Under the pieces are notes generated by a model. The model had not been told where the DNA came from, did no database searches, and worked only from the letters and a program-made list of their open reading frames with translations. A stretch of 64,000 nucleotides of DNA from Streptosporangium sp040640155. Its GTDB lineage: Bacteria; Actinomycetota; Actinomycetes; Streptosporangiales; Streptosporangiaceae. The stretch lies in assembly GCF_040640155.1 (NCBI RefSeq), contig NZ_JBFABE010000010.1, positions 62,001 to 126,000 on the forward strand. The letters run 5' to 3'. The position numbers were made by a program, and so were the translations under genes. This document shows, piece after piece, positions 32,439-41,570 of the stretch (position 1 is its first letter; the number at the start of each line of letters is the position of its first letter).

Positions 32439-33724
32439 TGGGATCGCCACGGGAGACGCCGGAGGCGCTGAAGGCGCCGGAGGCGCTGGAGGCGCTGCGC
32501 GGGACGGGTGTGACGATCAGGAACGCCGGCCCCGACGACGCGGTGGGCGGCGTTCCGCCGCGCTGGGTGGCCCTGCCGGAGAGCACCGCCGAGGTCGCCG
32601 CGCTGATGCGCGTGTCGGCCGCGCACGACCTGGCCGTGGTCTGCGCGGGCGAGGGCACCAGGCTCGACCGGGGCGCTCCCCCGGAACGCTGTGACCTGCT
32701 GCTCGACACCTGCTGCCTGCTGCTCGGCGACGGGTCCGGCGTCGAGCACTCCTTCGGGGACCTGGTGGCGCGGACCGGCGCGGGGATGCCGCTGGACGCC
32801 CTGGCCGCCGTGCTCGCGCGCGCCGGGCAGGAACTGGCCCTGGACGGCGTCCGGCGTGACGGCGTCGTCGGCGGGACGGTGGGCGGCACGCTCGCCACCG
32901 GGGACGCCGGCCCTCGCAGGTTCCGCCACGGCACCCCCCGGGACCTGCTGATCGGCGTCACCGTCGTGCTCGCCGACGGCACGGTCGCCGTCTCGGGCGG
33001 GAACGTCGTCAAGAACGTCGCCGGCTACGACCTGGGCAAGCTCTTCACCGGCTCGTACGGCACGCTGGGCGTCATCACCGAGGCCGTCTTCCGCCTGCAC
33101 CCGCTCTCTGCGGACCGCCGCTGGGCCGGCGTCTCCCCGCCCGCCGCCGCGCTGCCCGCGCTGGTCGCCGAGCTCGCGTCCTCCCAGGCCGAGCCGAGCG
33201 CGATCGAGCTGGACTGGCCCGATCCGGCCGGCGGCGCGCCCACCGTGTGCGTGCTCCTGGAAGGGGTCGCCGCCGGCGCCCGTGCCGAGGCGCTGCGCGC
33301 GTCGATGGACGCGTACGGGACGGCGTGGGTCTCCTCGGACGCCCCGGCCTGGTGGGGGGAGTCACCGGGCGAGGAGGTGCTCGCCGAGGTGCGGGTGCCT
33401 CCCGCCGCCGCCTACCCGGCGCTGCACGCGGTCGCCGCCCGCGGGCTGCCGGTGAGCGTGCGCGGCTCGGTGGCCTCGGCGGTCCTGCGCCTCGCCCTCC
33501 CTCCCGGGACGGGCGAGGCCGAGTTCACCGGGTTCGTGACGGGCGTGCGCGAGGACCTCGCGTCTCTCGGCGGCGGGCTCACCGTGCTCGCCGCGCCGCC
33601 GGAGCTCGCCCGGGAGGTCGACCGGTGGGGCCCGTCGGGCGCGCTGGGGCTGATGCGCCGGGTCAAGGAACGGTTCGACCCCGGCCGGAGGATGTCCCCC
33701 GGCCGGTTCGTGGGAGGGATCTGA
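32438..33724 (+). CDS. glcE: Glycolate oxidase subunit GlcE (FAD-binding)
   Basis: A 428-aa second flavin-binding subunit. A shortened PCMH-type FAD fold is visible: VCAGEGTRLDRG, GVVGGTVGGTLATGDAGPRRF, NVVKNVAGYDLGKLFTGSYGTLGVITE. The C-terminal part is divergent, as expected for GlcE. Start and stop both overlap the neighbouring genes in TGATG arrangements, so the three subunits are probably made in equal amounts. Confidence 0.92.
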   Translation: MGSPRETPEALKAPEALEALRGTGVTIRNAGPDDAVGGVPPRWVALPESTAEVAALMRVSAAHDLAVVCAGEGTRLDRGAPPERCDLLLDTCCLLLGDGSGVEHSFGDLVARTGAGMPLDALAAVLARAGQELALDGVRRDGVVGGTVGGTLATGDAGPRRFRHGTPRDLLIGVTVVLADGTVAVSGGNVVKNVAGYDLGKLFTGSYGTLGVITEAVFRLHPLSADRRWAGVSPPAAALPALVAELASSQAEPSAIELDWPDPAGGAPTVCVLLEGVAAGARAEALRASMDAYGTAWVSSDAPAWWGESPGEEVLAEVRVPPAAAYPALHAVAARGLPVSVRGSVASAVLRLALPPGTGEAEFTGFVTGVREDLASLGGGLTVLAAPPELAREVDRWGPSGALGLMRRVKERFDPGRRMSPGRFVGGI

Positions 33725-34983
33725 TGGACCCGGAGCTCATCAACGACTGCGTGCACTGCGGGTTCTGCCTGCCCTCGTGCCCGACGTACGTCCTGTGGGG
33801 CGAGGAGATGGACTCCCCGCGCGGCCGGATCCACCTGATGAGGCAGCACGTGGAGGGCACGCCGCTGACGCCGGAGATGGCCGGGCACTTCGACGCGTGC
33901 CTGGGCTGCATGGCGTGCGTGCCGGCCTGCCCGTCCGGGGTGCGCTACGACCGGCTGATCGAGCAGACCCGGGCCGAGGTGGAGCGGACGCACGTGCGCG
34001 AGCCGGACGACCGGGCACTGCGGGCGCTGGTCTTCCAGCTCTTCCCCTACCCCCGGCGGCTGCGGGCGATGCGGCTGCCGCTGCGGCTGAGCGCCGGCCT
34101 GCGCCGCGCCGTCGCCCCCCGGCTGCGGCGGATCAACCCGTCCCTGGCGGCGATGGCCGAGCTCGCTCCACCGCCCGCCGCCCGGGTGCGGCTGCCGTCC
34201 AGGGTCACGGCGCGGGGCCGGCGCAGGGCGACGGTCGGCATGCTCACCGGGTGCGTGCAGGGGGAGTTCTTCCCCCGGGTCAACGCCGCCACCGCCCGGG
34301 TGCTCGCGATGGAGGGGTGCGACGTCGTGATCCCCCCGGGCCAGGGCTGCTGCGGGGCGCTGTCGCTGCACTCGGGCCGGGACCGGCAGGCGCTGCGGCT
34401 GGCCAGGCGGACGGTCGCCGCCTTCGAGCGGGCCGGCGTCGACACGATCGTGGTCAACGCCGCCGGCTGCGGGTCGACGATGAAGGACTACGCCGAGATC
34501 CTCGCGGAGGCGGCCGGTCCCGGCGGCGACGGGTGGGCCGACCGGGCGCGGGCCGTCAGGACCGTCGATCTGGCCGAGTACCTCGCCGAGCTGGGGCCGG
34601 TGGCCGAGCGGCACCCGCTCCGGCTCACCGTGGCCTACCACGACGCCTGCCACCTGGCCCACGCGCAGGGGGTACGGTCCCAGCCGCGCGCGCTGCTGGC
34701 GGGCATCCCCGGCCTGGAGCTGAGGGAGATCGCCGAGTCGGCGATCTGCTGCGGGTCGGCCGGGACGTACAACATCTTCCAGCCGGAGGCCGCCGCCGAG
34801 CTGGGTGACCGCAAGGCCGGGCGGGTGCTGGAGACCGGCGCCGACCTGCTGGTCTCGGCCAACCCCGGCTGCACCATGCAGATCGCCTCGGCGATCCGCC
34901 GCCGGGGGGCCTCCCCGGTCCCGACGGCGCACACCGCCCAGGTGCTCGACGCCTCCCTGCGCGGGCTCGCGGGGGTGCCGTGA
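33724..34983 (+). CDS. glcF: Glycolate oxidase iron-sulfur subunit GlcF
   Basis: A 419-aa iron-sulfur protein with two [4Fe-4S] motifs, CVHCGFCLPSCP (from residue 9) and CLGCMACVPACP, and two C-terminal cysteine-rich CCG domains (GQGCCGALSLHSG, ICCGSAGTYN). It should pass electrons from the flavin subunits to the membrane quinone pool. It overlaps glcE upstream (TGATG) and the IclR gene downstream (GTGA). Confidence 0.94.
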   Translation: MDPELINDCVHCGFCLPSCPTYVLWGEEMDSPRGRIHLMRQHVEGTPLTPEMAGHFDACLGCMACVPACPSGVRYDRLIEQTRAEVERTHVREPDDRALRALVFQLFPYPRRLRAMRLPLRLSAGLRRAVAPRLRRINPSLAAMAELAPPPAARVRLPSRVTARGRRRATVGMLTGCVQGEFFPRVNAATARVLAMEGCDVVIPPGQGCCGALSLHSGRDRQALRLARRTVAAFERAGVDTIVVNAAGCGSTMKDYAEILAEAAGPGGDGWADRARAVRTVDLAEYLAELGPVAERHPLRLTVAYHDACHLAHAQGVRSQPRALLAGIPGLELREIAESAICCGSAGTYNIFQPEAAAELGDRKAGRVLETGADLLVSANPGCTMQIASAIRRRGASPVPTAHTAQVLDASLRGLAGVP

Positions 34984-35750
34984 GCGCGGTGCAGTCGGTC
35001 GACCGTGCCCTGGACGTGCTGGAGGCGCTGGCCGAGCGGGGCGGGGAGGCCGGCCTCTCGGAGATCGCGGCCAGGACCGGCCTGCCGTACGGGACGATCC
35101 ACCGGCTGCTGCGCACGCTGCTGGCGCGGGGGTACGTGCGCCAGGAGTCGGACCGCCGCTACGCCCTGGGCGGCGCGCTGGTCCGCCTCGGCGGGGTGGC
35201 CGAGCGCATGGTCGCGGTGTGGGCGCAGCCCTACCTGGCGAAGCTGGTCGAGCTGTCGGGCGAGACGGCGAACCTGGCGGTGATGGAGGGCGACTTCGTG
35301 GTGTACGTCGCCCAGGTGTCCTCGCCCAGGAGGCTGCGGATGTTCGCCGAGGTCGGCAGGAGGGTGCTGCCGCACAGCACCGCGGTGGGCAAGGCGCTGA
35401 TGGCCGACCGGCCCGACGCCGAGGTGGCGTCCCTGGTCGGGCGGACCGGCATGCCGAGAAGGACCGCCAACACGATCACCGACCTGCCGGGGATGCTCGC
35501 CGAGCTGGAGCGGGTCCGGCGCCAGGGGTACGCGATGGACCTGGGCGAGGAGGAGATCGGCGTGCACTGCCTGGCGGTGGGCGTGCACGACGGGTCGCGG
35601 ACGGTCGCCGCGCTGTCGGTGTCCGGCCCGGCCGAGCGGATCTCCGCGCTCGACCTGGGGGACCTCGCCGGGGACATGCGCGCGATGGCGCGCGAGTTCG
35701 GCTCCGGACTCGGCCCCGCCGCGATCTCCGCCGGCGGCGGGACCGGCTGA
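34980..35750 (+). CDS. IclR family transcriptional regulator
   Basis: A 256-aa regulator. The N-terminal winged helix-turn-helix (residues 1-70) includes SVDRALDVLEALAERG and LSEIAARTGLPYGTIHRLLRTLL; the C-terminal effector domain includes LPHSTAVGKALMAD and EEEIGVHCLAVGV. GTG 34980 overlaps the glcF stop. It is probably the local regulator of aceB and glcDEF; the TTTCCA/TGGAAA palindrome before aceB is the obvious candidate site. The effector may be glyoxylate or glycolate (inference). Confidence 0.92.
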   Translation: MSAVQSVDRALDVLEALAERGGEAGLSEIAARTGLPYGTIHRLLRTLLARGYVRQESDRRYALGGALVRLGGVAERMVAVWAQPYLAKLVELSGETANLAVMEGDFVVYVAQVSSPRRLRMFAEVGRRVLPHSTAVGKALMADRPDAEVASLVGRTGMPRRTANTITDLPGMLAELERVRRQGYAMDLGEEEIGVHCLAVGVHDGSRTVAALSVSGPAERISALDLGDLAGDMRAMAREFGSGLGPAAISAGGGTG

Positions 35751-35760
35751 CGCCCCGGGG

Positions 35761-36690
35761 TCAGCGCCCCTGCGGCGGGGTGATGTTGAGGTTGCTGCCC
35801 TGCGGCACCGGGACCACGCTGACCTGCCCCTTCTGGATGGCCTGCCAGAGCACGGCCCCCTGCGGGCCGAGGACCTTGACCAGATCCTTGATCGACTCGA
35901 TCTCGGTGCGGACCTTGGCGTTGCGCTGGGTCTGCGCGACGTTCTCCGCCTTGGCCGCCTGCTCGGAGGCCAGGGCGTCGACCAGCGTGTCCGGCGGCTC
36001 GGGCTTCTGGATGGTCAGCGAGATGTCCCCGCACCGCCCGCTGCCCGCGTAGTTCTGGTTGCAGAAGTAGTCGCCGCCGGACGTCTCCTTGATGAACTCC
36101 CGGGCGAGCTCGCCCACCCGCGTCTCCCAGGCCTGCTTCACCTTGGGGTCGTTGAACAGGCCGCGCCACTCGAACTCCTGCGAGGCGGCGTCCATGGCCC
36201 GGTCCAGCGGAACCCTCAGGTAGATGTTGAGCATCCGCCGCCAGCCGCCGGACTCCCCCTCGTCGTAGTAGGCGCCGAACTTCAGCCCGATCTTCTCGTG
36301 GAAGGTCTGCAGCGTCCTGCAGTCGGTGTTCAGCGTGAACGTCGCCACCCCGGAGACCGTCATCTCGACGTTGTCCTTCGACACCACCGACAGCGGCTTG
36401 GACTCGGCGCCGTCCGCCCCGGAGAAGTCGAAGGTCCGCTGGCCGAACGGGTAGGAGAAGCCCCGGTCTCCGGGGCCGAGCAGCGTGGCGCCGCTGGAGG
36501 GGTTGATGCACTTCTCGAACTTGATCGCCTCGAAGGTGCCTCCGGCGTAGTGCAGGACGACCTCGTCGGGCTGGGTGCTGACCCGGGAGCACGCGCTGAG
36601 CATGAATCCGGAGACCACCAGCAGGACGGCCACGAGGATCGCCCCCTTCAGCAGTGGCCGCCGGTTGACCCCGGCCTTCTGAGCGCTCAT
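35761..36690 (-). CDS. SPFH/Band 7-like lipoprotein
   Basis: A 309-aa protein. An N-terminal hydrophobic segment (GAILVAVLLVVSGFMLSAC) ends in a possible lipobox with Cys34. The body resembles SPFH/prohibitin domains (VVSKDNVEMTVSGVATFTLN, YLRVPLDRAMDAASQEFEW) and is followed by an alpha-helical coiled region rich in Ala/Glu/Gln (about 225-265). SPFH proteins scaffold membrane microdomains, but usually face the cytoplasm; the lipobox suggests an extracellular location here. ATG 36690 has GGGAG upstream. It converges on the IclR gene with a 10-bp gap. Confidence 0.8.
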   Translation of the reverse strand: MSAQKAGVNRRPLLKGAILVAVLLVVSGFMLSACSRVSTQPDEVVLHYAGGTFEAIKFEKCINPSSGATLLGPGDRGFSYPFGQRTFDFSGADGAESKPLSVVSKDNVEMTVSGVATFTLNTDCRTLQTFHEKIGLKFGAYYDEGESGGWRRMLNIYLRVPLDRAMDAASQEFEWRGLFNDPKVKQAWETRVGELAREFIKETSGGDYFCNQNYAGSGRCGDISLTIQKPEPPDTLVDALASEQAAKAENVAQTQRNAKVRTEIESIKDLVKVLGPQGAVLWQAIQKGQVSVVPVPQGSNLNITPPQGR

Positions 36691-36926
36691 CGTTTCTCCC
36701 TTTACACCCGTTTCAGGAGTGGAAGCCTAGTGTCGCGGGGCCATGACCGGCGCCACCGCGTCGGTCGTCGACGGCTCGCTCGGGGCTTCGGCGCTCTCCG
36801 CGTCACGGCACCGTCCGGCGTCCCGCCGACCGGGCACGGGCGCTCGCGGGGCGGGTGCCGGTGCTCACGGGACGGGCGCCGGCGACCGGACCCGTCCGGC
36901 CGGACCGGGCCCGGTCCGAGGAGCGG

Positions 36927-37553
36927 TCAGCCGCGGGCGCGGTGGGTGGGAGAGCCGTCGGCCGCGCAGTACACCTCGACCTTGATCTCCCGCTCCTCCG
37001 ACTCGAACTCGACGTAGGCCCGGCTCGCGGGGCCGCGTTCGACGTCGTCGGCCTGGAATCCCTGGGCCGGACTCCAGGACCGGAGCGTGACCAGGGCGTT
37101 CTGGCACCGGGCGATGACCCGTCCGCCCGGTGTGTCGAGCACGCCGCTCCTGCCGGCGGACACGCTGGGGGCGGCGGACGCGGTGGGCCCGGTGGGACCG
37201 GTGGCGGTGGGGGCGGCGGACGCGGTGGGTGCCTGGGTGACGGTCACCGTGACGGTCGGCGCGGGAGCGGGCCCCGTGGGCGGCGTGCCGGGGCTCGCGG
37301 TGGAGGCGGGCGCCGACGGGGCGGCCGGGGCGGTCCTCGACGGGGCGCCGGAGGTGGAGGCGGGAGCGGGAGGGGCGCCGGGCCGGGAGGAGGCCAGGAC
37401 GAGGGCCTCGTCGACCTCGGCGGCCGAGAGCGGCCGCAGGCCGGTGTCCGTCAACGGCTCGCCGAGCCGGTCGATCACGGCCACCCCCGCCCCGATGGCG
37501 AGGAGGCCGGTGACCAGCCAGCCGGTCACGGCCAGAAGGAGACGCCTGCGCAT
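36927..37553 (-). CDS. Single-pass membrane protein divergent from a two-component system
   Basis: A 208-aa protein. An N-terminal membrane helix (LLLAVTGWLVTGLLAIGAGVA) is followed by an extracytoplasmic Ala/Pro/Thr-rich linker (about 65-130) and a small beta domain with two cysteines (ARCQNALVTL, EVYCAADG) that may form a disulfide. The gene is divergent from the response regulator gene with 93 bp between, so it is a likely target or sensor partner of that system. I do not recognise a family with confidence. Confidence 0.8.
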   Translation of the reverse strand: MRRRLLLAVTGWLVTGLLAIGAGVAVIDRLGEPLTDTGLRPLSAAEVDEALVLASSRPGAPPAPASTSGAPSRTAPAAPSAPASTASPGTPPTGPAPAPTVTVTVTQAPTASAAPTATGPTGPTASAAPSVSAGRSGVLDTPGGRVIARCQNALVTLRSWSPAQGFQADDVERGPASRAYVEFESEEREIKVEVYCAADGSPTHRARG

Positions 37554-37646
37554 GCGCCCAGCCTGCCACCTTCGGCGATAAGACGAGGTTAAGGAGTCGC
37601 TAACCGGCTTCCGGCTCCGCCAGGAAGGGGACTAACGTGGCGGCAA

Positions 37647-38330
37647 ATGTCGAACGTGCTGCTCATCGAGGACGACGCCGCGATCCGTACCTCTCTCACC
37701 CGGGGCCTGCGCGACCGCGGTCATGCCGTGTCGTCCGCCTCGGCCGCCCTCGACGGCCTGCGGCTGGCCGTCGAGGAACGTCCCGACCTGGTCGTGCTCG
37801 ACCTCGGCCTGCCCGACCTGGACGGGGCGGACCTGTTGCGGATGCTCCGCGCGGTCAGCCGGGTCCCGGTGATCGTGGCGACCGCGCGGGACGGTGACGC
37901 CGAGATGGTCCGGCTGCTGGACGCGGGCGCGGACGACTACGTGGTCAAGCCGTTCAGCGCGGCCCAGCTCGACGCCCGCATCCGGGCGGTGCTGCGGCGG
38001 GCCGCGGGCGAGGACCGGGCCGACAGCTCGGTCACCGTCGGGGGGCTGCGGATCGACCCGCGCTCCCGGGAGGCGACCCTGGACGGGACCGCGCTGGACC
38101 TCAGCCCCCGGGAGTTCGACCTGCTGCACTACCTGGCCGCCCGTCCCGGCGAGGTCGTCACCAAGCGCGAGCTGCTCACCCACGTCTGGCAGATCCCCTA
38201 CGGGGGCGCCGACAAGACGGTGGACGTCCACCTGTCGTGGTTGCGCCGCAAGCTGGGCGAGACCTCCCAGGAACCGCGCTACCTGCACACCGTCAGGGGG
38301 GTCGGCGTGCGGCTGGCCGCTCCGGCATGA
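37647..38330 (+). CDS. OmpR-family response regulator
   Basis: A 227-aa DNA-binding response regulator. The REC domain has IEDDAAIR, phospho-acceptor Asp52 in VVLDLGLPD, and Lys in VVKPFS. The C-terminal winged helix has LSPREFDLLHYLA, VVTKRELLTHVWQ and VDVHLSWLRRKLG. The stop overlaps the kinase start (ATGA). The target promoter is probably that of the divergent membrane protein and its own operon. Confidence 0.95.
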   Translation: MSNVLLIEDDAAIRTSLTRGLRDRGHAVSSASAALDGLRLAVEERPDLVVLDLGLPDLDGADLLRMLRAVSRVPVIVATARDGDAEMVRLLDAGADDYVVKPFSAAQLDARIRAVLRRAAGEDRADSSVTVGGLRIDPRSREATLDGTALDLSPREFDLLHYLAARPGEVVTKRELLTHVWQIPYGGADKTVDVHLSWLRRKLGETSQEPRYLHTVRGVGVRLAAPA

Positions 38331-39718
38331 GGCGCTGGCTGACCCTGCTGGTCGCGGCGACCACCTCCCTGGTGCTGATCGCGCTGCTGGTCCCGCTGGC
38401 GCTCCTGGTCCGCACGGTGGCGGCGGGCGCGGCGGTCGGCGAGGCCGAGAGCGAGGCCCAGTCGGTCGCGGTGGCGGTCGGCGCGGTGGACGCCGAGACC
38501 CTGTGGCTCACCGTCGAGCAGGCCGCGCACCCGGTCACCGTCTTCCTCCCCGGCGGTCAGGTCGTGGGCGTTCCCGCGCCGCGCTCGGCCGCCGTGGAGC
38601 TGGCCTCGCTGGGGCGCAGCGTCACCGCCGCCGCGCCCGGCGGCCGGGAGATCCTGGTCGCGGTCCAGGGCGTGGCCTCCGGCGGCACCGCGGTGGTCCG
38701 CGTCTTCCTGGACGACGACCGGCTGACCAGGGGGGTGTTCCAGGTCTGGGCCGGGCTCGCCGCGCTCGGCCTGGCCCTGGTCGTGCTGGGCGTCCTGGTC
38801 GGCGACCGGCTGGCCCGCGCGGTGATCAGGCCGATCACCGCGCTCGCGGGGGTGTCGCACCGCCTGGCCTCCGGTGACCTGTCGGCCAGGACCGTGCCCC
38901 AGGGCCCGGCCGAGGTGCACGCGGTCGGGGTCGCCCTCAACCACCTGGCCGAGCGGATCACCGGCCTGCTGGCCGAGGAACGGGAGGGCGTCGCCGACCT
39001 GTCGCACCGCCTGCGGACGCCGCTGACCGGGCTGAGGCTGGAGGCCGAGTCGCTGACCGACCCGGAGGAGTCGGCCAGGATCGAGGCGCGGGTGGACGCC
39101 CTGGAGCGCGCCGTGACCTCGGTGATCACCGAGGCGAGGCGGCGGGCGCGCGGCCGGGCCGAGTGCGACGCGGCGGCGGTGACCGGCGCCAGGGTCGCGT
39201 TCTGGTCGGTGCTGGCCGAGGACCAGTCGCGGGACTTCACGCTCGATCTCGCGCCCGGCCCGCTTCCGGTCGGCGTCGCCGAGGACGATCTGGCCGCCTG
39301 CGTGGACGCGCTGCTGGGCAACGTCTTCGCGCACACCCCCGAGGGGGTGTCGTTCTCCGTACGGCTGGAGGCGGCCCGGGGCGGCGCGCTGCTTGCCGTC
39401 TCCGACGACGGGCCGGGTTTCGCCACGTCCGACCCGTCGAGGCGCGGCGAGAGCGGGGCCGACTCGACCGGGCTCGGCCTGGACATCGCCCGCCGCACGG
39501 CCGAGTCGGCGGGCGGCTCGCTCTCGCTGGGGACCTCCGGGCGGGGCGGGGCGGAGGTGGTGCTGTTCCTGCCGGCCGGGAACGCCGGGGAGCGGACGAC
39601 CGGCCCGGCTCCGGGGGAACGGCCCGGCGGCCCGGCTCCCGGGGAACGACCGGTCAGCCAGGCTCCCGGGGAACGGCCGGCCGGTCCGGGTCCCGCGGGA
39701 GGAGGTTCATCACCATGA
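38327..39718 (+). CDS. Sensor histidine kinase
   Basis: A 463-aa membrane kinase. Two membrane helices (about 5-30 and 135-158) flank a small extracellular sensor; a HAMP segment follows. The phospho-acceptor is His227 in LSHRLRTPLTGL, the SHRLRTPL variant found in many actinobacterial kinases. N-box LLGNVFAHTPEG, G1 DDGPGF and G2 STGLGLDIA are present. The C-terminal tail is a repeated APGERP motif that extends 65 bp past the stop of the converging CheR gene. Partner of the upstream response regulator (ATGA overlap). Confidence 0.92.
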   Translation: MRRWLTLLVAATTSLVLIALLVPLALLVRTVAAGAAVGEAESEAQSVAVAVGAVDAETLWLTVEQAAHPVTVFLPGGQVVGVPAPRSAAVELASLGRSVTAAAPGGREILVAVQGVASGGTAVVRVFLDDDRLTRGVFQVWAGLAALGLALVVLGVLVGDRLARAVIRPITALAGVSHRLASGDLSARTVPQGPAEVHAVGVALNHLAERITGLLAEEREGVADLSHRLRTPLTGLRLEAESLTDPEESARIEARVDALERAVTSVITEARRRARGRAECDAAAVTGARVAFWSVLAEDQSRDFTLDLAPGPLPVGVAEDDLAACVDALLGNVFAHTPEGVSFSVRLEAARGGALLAVSDDGPGFATSDPSRRGESGADSTGLGLDIARRTAESAGGSLSLGTSGRGGAEVVLFLPAGNAGERTTGPAPGERPGGPAPGERPVSQAPGERPAGPGPAGGGSSP

Positions 39719-41552
39719 TCACGCCGTGTGGCTCCTGGTCGTCGGCGTGCAGCGGGGAGAGCTCGACCCCGATCCTGGCGGGCCGCCCCCTGCGGTTCAC
39801 CCCGTCCACGACGACGCTCTCGCGGTGGCCGTTACCGGAGGCGGACCCGTTCTGCACCGTTCCCTGCATCCGGGAGAGGATCTCCTCGACGGGCAGGCCG
39901 ATGTCCAGGGCGACCAGCCGGCAGCCGACCGCCTCGTCGGCGCGCAGGCCCCACAGCTCCTCCGCCCCCGGGCTCCAGACCAGCACCCGCAGCTCGGTGT
40001 CGACCACGGCCACGGCGTCGCCGAGGCTGCGCACCACCGAGGAGACCAGGACGGTGGCGCGCTTGAGCTCGTCGCTGCGCGCGTTCAGGGTGTCGTTGAT
40101 CTGCTGGAGCTCGTCGTTGGTGGACTGCAGCTCCTCGTTCATCGTCTCCAGTTCCTCGTTGGTGGACTGCAGCTCCTCGTTCGTGGTCTCCAGTTCCTCG
40201 TTCGTGGACTGCAGCTCCTCGTTGGTCGTCTCCATCTCCTCGTTGGTCGACTGCAGCTCCTCGTAGGCGTGCTCCAGCTCCCGGTTCGTCTGCTCCAGCC
40301 GGTCGCGGAGCTGCCGGTAGCGCGTCACGTCGTGGAAGTTGACGCCCACGCCCACCAGCTCGCCGCCCGGATCCGTCAGGGGCACGACGGCGATGTCGAA
40401 GTAGCTGGTCTCGGGCGCGTTCGGCCGGTGCCAGGCCACGTCCTGCAGTTCGGCGACGCGCAGGTCCAGCTCCACCTGCTCGATCACCGAGCGGAGCTCG
40501 ACCGGCCGGTAGGACACCTCCAGGTCCTGGAACGGCCGACCGATGTCGCGGGCGTTGAGGTTGAACAGCCGCTCGGCGCGCGTGTTCGCCAGCGCGAGGT
40601 TGCGGGAGCGGTCCAGCGCGATCTGCGCGACCGGGCCGCTGGCCAGCGCCGCCGCCTGCAGCACCGTGTGCCGCACGTACGGGCGGGCCGGCGCGGTGCC
40701 CGTGCCGGCCGCCCAGGTGGCGCGGTCGGCGGCCGGCGGAGCGCCGATCTTCTTGAACAGCCTCATCCTGAGGTTGACCGGCTCGAACCTGTCGCCGTGG
40801 TTGAGCAGCATCTCGGCCTTGCCCAGGAAGAGGTAGCCGGGGTCGGAGAGCGCGAAGTGGAAGCGGCGGACGATGCTGAGCTGGGTCTCGCCGTTGAAGT
40901 ACATCAGCGTGTTGCGGGCCAGCAGCAGGTCGACGCGGGAGATCGGCGCGTCGCGCGTGAGGTCGTTGCGCCCGAAGATCAGCTGGCGGCGCAGGTCGCG
41001 CCGGAACGCGAACCCGGTCTCCACGGCCTCGAAGTAGGTCTCGCGCATCCCGTCGGGCAGCTCGGCGAGCTGGCGCTCGGAGTAGACGGCCGTGCGCGCC
41101 GTCTGCAGGGCCTTCTGGTCCAGGTCGGTGGCGTAGATCTTGACCCGCTCGCGGAACTCGTCGACGCCGAGCTCCTCGGCCAGCACCATCGCGAGGCTGT
41201 AGGCCTCCTCGCCGGTGGCGCAGCCCGCGCTCCACACCCGGATCCCCGCGCCCGGCGCCTTGCTCGCCAGCAGGGAGGGGACCACGCTCTCCCGGAGCGT
41301 CTGCCAGGCGGCCGGATCGCGGAAGAAGGCGGTGACGTTGATCAGCAGGCTGTCGAAGAGCCGGTTGAACTCCTCCGGCTCCAGCTCCAGATAATCACGG
41401 TATTCACCGTAATCATGGAGCTTGAGCGCTTCCAGTCGCCTGCTGATACGGCGCATAAGGGTGGTGCGCTTATACCCCGTGAAGTCGAAGCCGCGCGTTT
41501 CCTTCAGCATGAGGAGCAGGTCGTCGAATTCACGTTCGTCATCGGGCGTCAC
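39654..41552 (-). CDS. CheR-type methyltransferase fused to PAS domains
   Basis: A 632-aa protein. CheR domain (1-275): N-terminal helical domain, NVTAFFRD, the SAM site VWSAGCATGEEAYSLAM, and ARNTLMYFNGE. The first PAS is about 290-410; a long coiled coil of 14-residue near-repeats (EELQSTNEELETTN) covers about 420-490; a second PAS is about 505-610. Chemotaxis CheR methylates receptor glutamates; PAS-fused forms occur with CheB in non-chemotactic signalling. No chemoreceptor or CheA gene is present. GTG 41552 is the start; weak ribosome-binding site. It is 18 bp after cheB. Confidence 0.9.
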   Translation of the reverse strand: MTPDDEREFDDLLLMLKETRGFDFTGYKRTTLMRRISRRLEALKLHDYGEYRDYLELEPEEFNRLFDSLLINVTAFFRDPAAWQTLRESVVPSLLASKAPGAGIRVWSAGCATGEEAYSLAMVLAEELGVDEFRERVKIYATDLDQKALQTARTAVYSERQLAELPDGMRETYFEAVETGFAFRRDLRRQLIFGRNDLTRDAPISRVDLLLARNTLMYFNGETQLSIVRRFHFALSDPGYLFLGKAEMLLNHGDRFEPVNLRMRLFKKIGAPPAADRATWAAGTGTAPARPYVRHTVLQAAALASGPVAQIALDRSRNLALANTRAERLFNLNARDIGRPFQDLEVSYRPVELRSVIEQVELDLRVAELQDVAWHRPNAPETSYFDIAVVPLTDPGGELVGVGVNFHDVTRYRQLRDRLEQTNRELEHAYEELQSTNEEMETTNEELQSTNEELETTNEELQSTNEELETMNEELQSTNDELQQINDTLNARSDELKRATVLVSSVVRSLGDAVAVVDTELRVLVWSPGAEELWGLRADEAVGCRLVALDIGLPVEEILSRMQGTVQNGSASGNGHRESVVVDGVNRRGRPARIGVELSPLHADDQEPHGVIMVMNLLPRDPDRPAVPREPG

Positions 41553-41570
41553 GGTGTCAGCCTAGGCCCG

